From positions 1 through 46,698 of the forward strand of contig CALHGE010000056.1 in NCBI GenBank assembly GCA_938029725.1: a DNA stretch of 46,698 bases, given 5' to 3'. Source of the DNA: an uncultured Flavobacteriaceae bacterium (GTDB lineage: Bacteria; Bacteroidota; Bacteroidia; Flavobacteriales; Flavobacteriaceae). This document shows, piece after piece, positions 42,598-46,698 of the stretch (position 1 is its first letter; each line of letters starts with the position of its first letter). The notes under the pieces are model-generated. The model was not told where the DNA came from and made no database searches. It saw nothing but the letters and a program-made list of their open reading frames with translations. The position numbers and the translations under genes are program-made.

Positions 42598-43665
42598 TTA
42601 TGGTAATTTTATCTTTTGCTCGATGATTTGTTTCATGCTGACGTCTTGGTAGTTCCTTTTAACAAAGTTCAAGGCAAGATCTAAAACTTCACCCATAGTC
42701 GTACATTTTCTAAAGTCAAGATCCATAGTTAATTCATAGATCTGTTCTTTTAGCATATCTATATTTTCTTTAGTTGAAATAAGATCTGTTTTACAAATTT
42801 TTCTTAATTTTTTGATACGATTTCCTGAACTAAGAATACGTTTTGCTACAATAGATCTTTCTTCAAGTTTGTATTGATCGACTGAATCATGAAGCAATTT
42901 ATGTCGAACCAATTCTACCATTTGATAATTTTCTTTAAAAAATTGAGGCCGGTATACCTTTAATTTCCCTTCAAAACATTGTTGGTCAAAATCGATTCCA
43001 CGAATTTTATAGACTACACTATCAAAATCATGTGTTGGTACAATTACATAATTATAAGAACGCATATCTCCCAATAAACGAATCATACAACGTTCATTAA
43101 ATTTCACAAATTCTTTTGCAATTTGTGCTTTTTCAGGTTCAGAACAACTTGGCAGTATTTCTTTAATAAACGTATCGCCAGGTATACCAGCAATATGCTC
43201 TTCAATTAAAGTATCTTTATATACCAAAAAGTTGAGGTTGTACGGAGATAAAATATGTTCTAATTCTAAACCATAAACACGAGATGCATCTGTTTTTTTA
43301 ACGTAAAAATACGTGTAATTATCATTTAAAACATTTCTTACTTTTACTCTAAAAGGCTTAGAATTACCAAAAGTACAATAGTCAACAGCATCTATATTTA
43401 GGTATTGAATATTGTCTTCATTTCCATTAGAATGTAAAATATTATAGACTTTTTTCAAACTTAAATCAATTTCTTGTCTATCAAATTCTGAATAATAAAC
43501 ACGAACCCAAAGCGTATCTTTTTCATTCTTATCATACACAACAATAGACCCTTGGAAGCGTAATAAGTCTTCATAAAAAATCGGAATTTTAATATTTCTA
43601 CTGTGTTCTATTAAGTAATCATTTAAAAAATGATTAATAGGAAACGCAGGTTTTTTTTTAGACAT
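42598..43665 (-). CDS. Conserved flavobacterial protein of unknown function, kinase-like stretches
   Basis: I place the start at the ATG at 43665 (355 residues, MSKKKPAFPIN), because AGAGGAG lies eight bases upstream, a rare strong Shine-Dalgarno site in this window; an ATG 21 bases earlier would leave that site inside the gene. There is no signal peptide. Residues of interest are IEEHIAGIPGDTFI and RLLGDMRSYNYVIVPT, then IRGIDFDQQCFEG, which recalls the DFD/DFG region of kinase-like folds, but I cannot name a family. The C-terminal part is helical and basic. Base composition is much lower in GC than the left part of the window. Confidence 0.75.
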   Translation of the reverse strand: MSKKKPAFPINHFLNDYLIEHSRNIKIPIFYEDLLRFQGSIVVYDKNEKDTLWVRVYYSEFDRQEIDLSLKKVYNILHSNGNEDNIQYLNIDAVDYCTFGNSKPFRVKVRNVLNDNYTYFYVKKTDASRVYGLELEHILSPYNLNFLVYKDTLIEEHIAGIPGDTFIKEILPSCSEPEKAQIAKEFVKFNERCMIRLLGDMRSYNYVIVPTHDFDSVVYKIRGIDFDQQCFEGKLKVYRPQFFKENYQMVELVRHKLLHDSVDQYKLEERSIVAKRILSSGNRIKKLRKICKTDLISTKENIDMLKEQIYELTMDLDFRKCTTMGEVLDLALNFVKRNYQDVSMKQIIEQKIKLP

Positions 43666-43778
43666 TAATTTCTCCTCTGAATGCATCTTTTTGGGGTGTT
43701 TTTTCCAAAAGTAATTAAATTCTTTGAAGGAAGTTCTTTGGAATAGTATTTGTATCTAGAAACAAAACTATAATTACT

Positions 43779-44645
43779 ATGAAAAATTATAAAATTTCTA
43801 TACCAAAACCCTGTCATGAAAATTGGAATACAATGACACCTAATGAAAAAGGAAGTTTTTGTAAATCGTGTGCTAAAACAGTAGTAGATTTCACACAAAA
43901 AACACCAAGTCAAATTCAAGAATACTTACTTAAAAAGAAAGATGAAAAAGTTTGTGGTCATTTTTATAGAAAACAATTAGATAGTATTGTTATTCAAATA
44001 CCAGAAACTACTTTTCTTCAAGGATTACCATTTCAAAAAATGTTTGTTTTATTACTTTTTATTGTAATGGGTACTACCCTATTTAGTTGTAAAACAGATA
44101 AAAATAAAAGGCAAAAAATAGAAAAGATTGAATTAATTGATAGTTTGAAAAGTATTGAAAATAATTTGGATTCATTAACAATTATAGAGTCTAATTGTGT
44201 TACTAATAATGTAAAAGACACCGTTTATCAAACAGAAATATTAGGTTTAATTACTCAAGGAGAAATTGAAATTGTTTCTAAAGATATTGAGTGTTCTTTT
44301 ATTGTCGTGGATGTATCTCCAAGGTTTTTAGATACTAAAAAGAAATCTAAAGAAAATTTAAAAGAGGTTTTTAATAAAAAAATGAAAGAGTTTGTAATCA
44401 AAAATTTTGATGTTAGTATAACAGAAAATTTAGGGTTAAGAAAAGGAAAAAAAAGAGCGTATACTAGATTTATGATAGACAGTACAGGAAATGTTACAAA
44501 TGTACAAATAAGAGCACCACACCTTAAATTAAAAAAGTATATAGGAAAAATGTTAGAAAAACTACCTAAGTTTTATCCAGGAGAAAACAATGGTAAAAAA
44601 GTAAATGTACGATATACATTACCGATTACTTTTATGGTTGAATAG
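43779..44645 (+). CDS. TonB C-terminal-domain protein with an N-terminal cysteine domain
   Basis: The 288-residue protein has three parts. Residues 1-65 carry PKPCHENWNTMTPNEKGSFC and later CGH, with Cys12, Cys28, Cys31 and Cys59 plus His13 and His61 as possible metal ligands; I recall this module at the start of other Bacteroidetes envelope proteins. Residues 88-103 are one membrane segment ending LFSC. The C-terminal region, about 195-288, matches the TonB_C fold, with RFMIDSTGNVTNVQIRAPH and PGENNGKKVNVRYTLPITF. It may energise an outer-membrane receptor, but no receptor or ExbBD genes are near. A start at Met88 would instead give a lipoprotein signal. The sequence is strongly AT-rich. Confidence 0.8.
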   Translation: MKNYKISIPKPCHENWNTMTPNEKGSFCKSCAKTVVDFTQKTPSQIQEYLLKKKDEKVCGHFYRKQLDSIVIQIPETTFLQGLPFQKMFVLLLFIVMGTTLFSCKTDKNKRQKIEKIELIDSLKSIENNLDSLTIIESNCVTNNVKDTVYQTEILGLITQGEIEIVSKDIECSFIVVDVSPRFLDTKKKSKENLKEVFNKKMKEFVIKNFDVSITENLGLRKGKKRAYTRFMIDSTGNVTNVQIRAPHLKLKKYIGKMLEKLPKFYPGENNGKKVNVRYTLPITFMVE

Positions 44646-44653
44646 CATAATTT

Positions 44654-44690
44654 TAAACCCCACAGGTTTTAGAAACCTGTGGGGTTTATT
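44654..44690. terminator. Strong bidirectional terminator between the TonB-like gene and dprA
   Basis: A perfect 16-bp stem, TAAACCCCACAGGTTT with AAACCTGTGGGGTTTA, has a 3-base loop TAG. It sits between two convergent genes. I recall very similar CCCCACAGGTTT hairpins between genes in many Flavobacteriaceae, so it may also be a repeated element. Confidence 0.9.
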
Positions 44691-44743
44691 GTAAAACAGG
44701 AAAATCTTCCAACTTTAACCTTTCGACTTTAATCCTTGCTAAC

Positions 44744-45841
44744 CTAAATTTCAAACAACTTTCCAGGTAAAGGTTTAACAACTCCATTTAATTCCATTTG
44801 AATTAGAATAGATGATAATTGGTATACAGGAATTTCACAATCGATAGCAATAACATCTAATAATTGTTTCCCTTTTTTCTGTAAATAATCGTATATTTTT
44901 TGTTCTATAGGGTTCAATTGTACAAAGAGTTGTTGTTGAGTAATTTGTTTTTCTTTTTGAACATCCCAATTCAACATTTTAATAATGTCTTCCGCAGAAG
45001 AAAGCAAATGAGCTTGATTATTTTTTATTAAATTATTGCAACCTTTACTGTAAATGTCATTTACTCTTCCGGGAAGTGCAAAAACATCTCTATTGTAAGA
45101 ATTTGCAATATCTGCAGTAACTAAAGAACCTCCTTTTTCTGCAGATTCGATAACAATAGTTGTTTTAGAAATACCAGCTACTACCCTATTTCGTTTTAAA
45201 AAATTCTCCCGCATCGGGTTTTCATCATGCCAAAACTCAGTAATAAATCCACCGTTATCCATAACATCACGCATGTGTTTTTTGTGAGTTTTTGGATATA
45301 CTTCATCTAATCCATGTGCCAATACAGCAATTGTTTGTAATCCATTTTCTATAGCAGCTTTGTGTGCACATATATCTATTCCATAAGCAAACCCACTTAC
45401 AATAAGAGGATTGTAAGGAGTTAAATCTTTCACAAGTTGGTTACAAAAATCGCGACCATAATTCGTTATTTTTCTAGTGCCTACAATAGAAATAATTTTA
45501 GTTGTATTCCAGTTTGTATTTCCATCACAAAAAAATATGATGGGACTATCAATGCAGTTTTTTAAGTTTTGAGGATAATCTGCGTTTAGAAAATAATAAT
45601 ATTTAATTGTGTTTTTTTTAATGTAATTGAGTTCTATTTCTGCTTTTTTATAATGTTTTTCATTTAATAATCCTTGTATAATAGATTCTCCTATTCCGTC
45701 AATTTTTAATAAAGAAGATTTCTTTTCTTTAAAAATTTGTGTTGCAGAACCAATAGTTTGAATGAGTTTTTTGGCTATAATATCACCAATTTTTGGCGTA
45801 ACCTGTAGTCGGAGTACGCTTAATAATTCTTCTTCTAGCAT
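44744..45841 (-). CDS. dprA: DNA-processing protein DprA (Smf)
   Basis: DprA protects incoming single-stranded DNA in natural transformation and loads RecA. I take the ATG at 45841 (365 residues, MLEEELLSVLRLQ); an upstream in-frame ATG adds 12 residues. Residues 1-80 form a helix-hairpin-helix region with LLKIDGIGESIIQGLL. The Rossmann-like DprA domain follows: SIVGTRKITNYGRDF, VSGFAYGIDICAHKAAI, TIAVLAHGLDEVYPK, and the ESAEKGGSLVTADIAN and FALPGRVNDIYSKGCN motifs. The C-terminal winged-helix DNA-binding module (about 290-365) is present. It is convergent with the TonB-like gene and divergent from the HU/SPOR gene. Confidence 0.96.
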   Translation of the reverse strand: MLEEELLSVLRLQVTPKIGDIIAKKLIQTIGSATQIFKEKKSSLLKIDGIGESIIQGLLNEKHYKKAEIELNYIKKNTIKYYYFLNADYPQNLKNCIDSPIIFFCDGNTNWNTTKIISIVGTRKITNYGRDFCNQLVKDLTPYNPLIVSGFAYGIDICAHKAAIENGLQTIAVLAHGLDEVYPKTHKKHMRDVMDNGGFITEFWHDENPMRENFLKRNRVVAGISKTTIVIESAEKGGSLVTADIANSYNRDVFALPGRVNDIYSKGCNNLIKNNQAHLLSSAEDIIKMLNWDVQKEKQITQQQLFVQLNPIEQKIYDYLQKKGKQLLDVIAIDCEIPVYQLSSILIQMELNGVVKPLPGKLFEI

Positions 45842-45907
45842 TTTTTTTTCAATAAACAATTGAATAACAAGATACAATTTTTCTTTAAATAAGAATTACC
45901 AATAAAC

Positions 45908-45938
45908 TTTGTTAAAAGAAACAAATAAATTAACTTTG
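45908..45938 (+). promoter_or_regulatory. Good Bacteroidetes-type promoter for the HU/SPOR gene
   Basis: TTTG at 45908-45911 and TAACTTTG at 45931-45938 match the -33 and -7 boxes with a 19-base spacer, the best promoter match in the window. The ATG follows only five bases after the -7 box, so transcription would start at or next to the start codon, giving a leaderless or nearly leaderless mRNA. Confidence 0.65.
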
Positions 45939-45943
45939 TCTTT

Positions 45944-46698
45944 ATGATGTTAGCTAGTTATATAAAAGATTTATTGTATAGATATGATTGTGTAATTGTA
46001 CCAAATTTTGGTGGTTTTATAACCAATAGAGTTGGAGCAAAAATTAGTAATAACACAATTTATCCACCAAATAAGCAGATTTCTTTTAATGCACAATTAA
46101 CGCATAATGATGGATTATTAGTAAATGAATTTGCTTTAGCTAATAAGATTTCATTTGAAGAAGCAAAAAAGAAAATCTCTGAAGAGGTTATTAATTGGAG
46201 AGCTTTTTTAGAAGAAGAAACATTGAGTTTAGATGGTATAGGTACTTTATCTTATAATACAGATAAACAACTTGTTTTTGAACCAAATAAAGAAGCAAAT
46301 TACTTAACAGATTCTTTTGGATTTAACCCAATTTCTGTTTCAGTAATAGAAGAAGAAATAGCACCATTAACTATTGTTGCTGATGTTGTTGAAAATAACG
46401 AACTAGAAGAGGCTGAAAATGAAACTAGAAAATCATTTGGTTTCGTGAAATATGCTGCAGCGGCTGCAATATTAGTTGCAGGTGTAATAGGAGCTAGTAA
46501 ATACAATACAAATAATCAACTTGATAATCTTGCAAGTGAACAGGATGCTTTGGAACAGAAAATACAAAAAGCTACTTTTGTTATAGATGACCAATTACCT
46601 ACAATAAACTTCAATATTTCTAAAGAAAACACGAATAAAATACACATTATTGCGGGTGCTTTTCAATTAGAAAAAAATGCAGTAAAAAAAATAAAAGA
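45944..46698 (+). CDS. HU-CCDC81/SPOR domain protein, cut by the window end
   Basis: The frame runs open from tandem ATG codons at 45944 and 45947 to the last base: 251 codons without a stop, so the gene is cut by the window edge. Residues 1-125 match the HU-related CCDC81 domain of Bacteroidetes (SYIKDLLYRYDCVIVPNFGGF, and later LSLDGIGTLSY). One membrane segment follows at about 165-183 (VKYAAAAAILVAGVIG), then a periplasmic part that opens the SPOR domain (KIHIIAGAFQLEKNAVKKI) at about 232. SPOR domains bind denuded peptidoglycan at division sites. Divergent from dprA, an arrangement I recall as common in flavobacteria. Confidence 0.88.
   Translation, partial: MMLASYIKDLLYRYDCVIVPNFGGFITNRVGAKISNNTIYPPNKQISFNAQLTHNDGLLVNEFALANKISFEEAKKKISEEVINWRAFLEEETLSLDGIGTLSYNTDKQLVFEPNKEANYLTDSFGFNPISVSVIEEEIAPLTIVADVVENNELEEAENETRKSFGFVKYAAAAAILVAGVIGASKYNTNNQLDNLASEQDALEQKIQKATFVIDDQLPTINFNISKENTNKIHIIAGAFQLEKNAVKKIK

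Noticed and set aside
43665..43919. 84-residue ORF on - at the start of the TonB-like gene
   Set aside because: Antisense to the Cys module of the TonB-like gene; Phe/Tyr/Arg-rich shadow.
1..46698. CRISPR arrays, tRNA or rRNA genes, prophage
   Set aside because: No spaced direct repeats, no cloverleaf or rRNA-like sequence and no phage structural genes were found by eye; a covariance-model scan would be decisive.

Overview
The window comes from a member of the Bacteroidetes, most likely a marine Flavobacteriaceae. The evidence is the AT-rich DNA, the many Bacteroidetes-type lipoproteins and DUF families (DUF2911, DUF5606, DUF5916, the HU-CCDC81/SPOR protein), the near absence of Shine-Dalgarno sequences, and several TAnnTTTG-type -7 promoter boxes. 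The window holds no rRNA, tRNA, CRISPR array, transposase or integrase that I can recognise.

Layout. (1) 0.1-9.1 kb: a cytoplasmic-looking M23 metallopeptidase, a TSP3/malectin lipoprotein, a lipoprotein MsrA, a CBM9 lipoprotein, an ECF sigma / anti-sigma-like / coiled-coil DUF4097-like operon with overlapping genes, aldose 1-epimerase, DUF2911 and MeaB. (2) 9.1-16.2 kb: envelope glycolipid genes in two convergent sets, a GtrB/ArnC-like GT2 plus a flippase-like membrane protein on +, and an ArnT-like GT39, a PAP2 phosphatase and a small acidic protein on -. MATE and MazG follow on -. (3) 16.3-30.9 kb: an accessory-looking block with long spacers. It holds a Tat-exported TIM-barrel protein, an unusual FAD-oxidoreductase/DUF2855 fusion with an ABM monooxygenase, a DUF5916 outer-membrane protein, a decayed serine-hydrolase fragment, an aquaglyceroporin, an esterase, an SGNH hydrolase, a GH20 hexosaminidase, and small genes (YkgJ, VOC, GNAT, lipoprotein) in repeat-bearing spacers. 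(4) 30.9-42.6 kb: a core-genome stretch with DUF5606, def, ruvX, dapD, an LPS-core glycosyltransferase cluster including a GT2-GT9 fusion, TsaC/Sua5, CCA-adding enzyme, heme A synthase, a PRiA4-ORF3 protein and a nucleoid-associated protein. (5) 42.6-46.7 kb: clearly more AT-rich DNA with a conserved unknown, a TonB-like protein with an N-terminal cysteine domain, DprA and the start of an HU/SPOR protein.

How the genes work together. The GT2, GT39 and PAP2 genes fit a polyprenyl-phosphate-sugar route for decorating envelope glycans. The GT2/GT9 cluster at 33.6-37.5 kb fits LPS-core assembly. The esterase, SGNH and GH20 genes fit periplasmic glycan breakdown. The points most worth a second look are the three-Rossmann oxidoreductase fusion with its ABM partner, the composition break near 42.6 kb (possible contig chimera or replacement), the 38-bp perfect palindrome at 24.7 kb, and the cassette-like spacers at 28.6-30.05 kb. 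Most of the rest is ordinary flavobacterial gene content, and I do not see a clear-cut new system.
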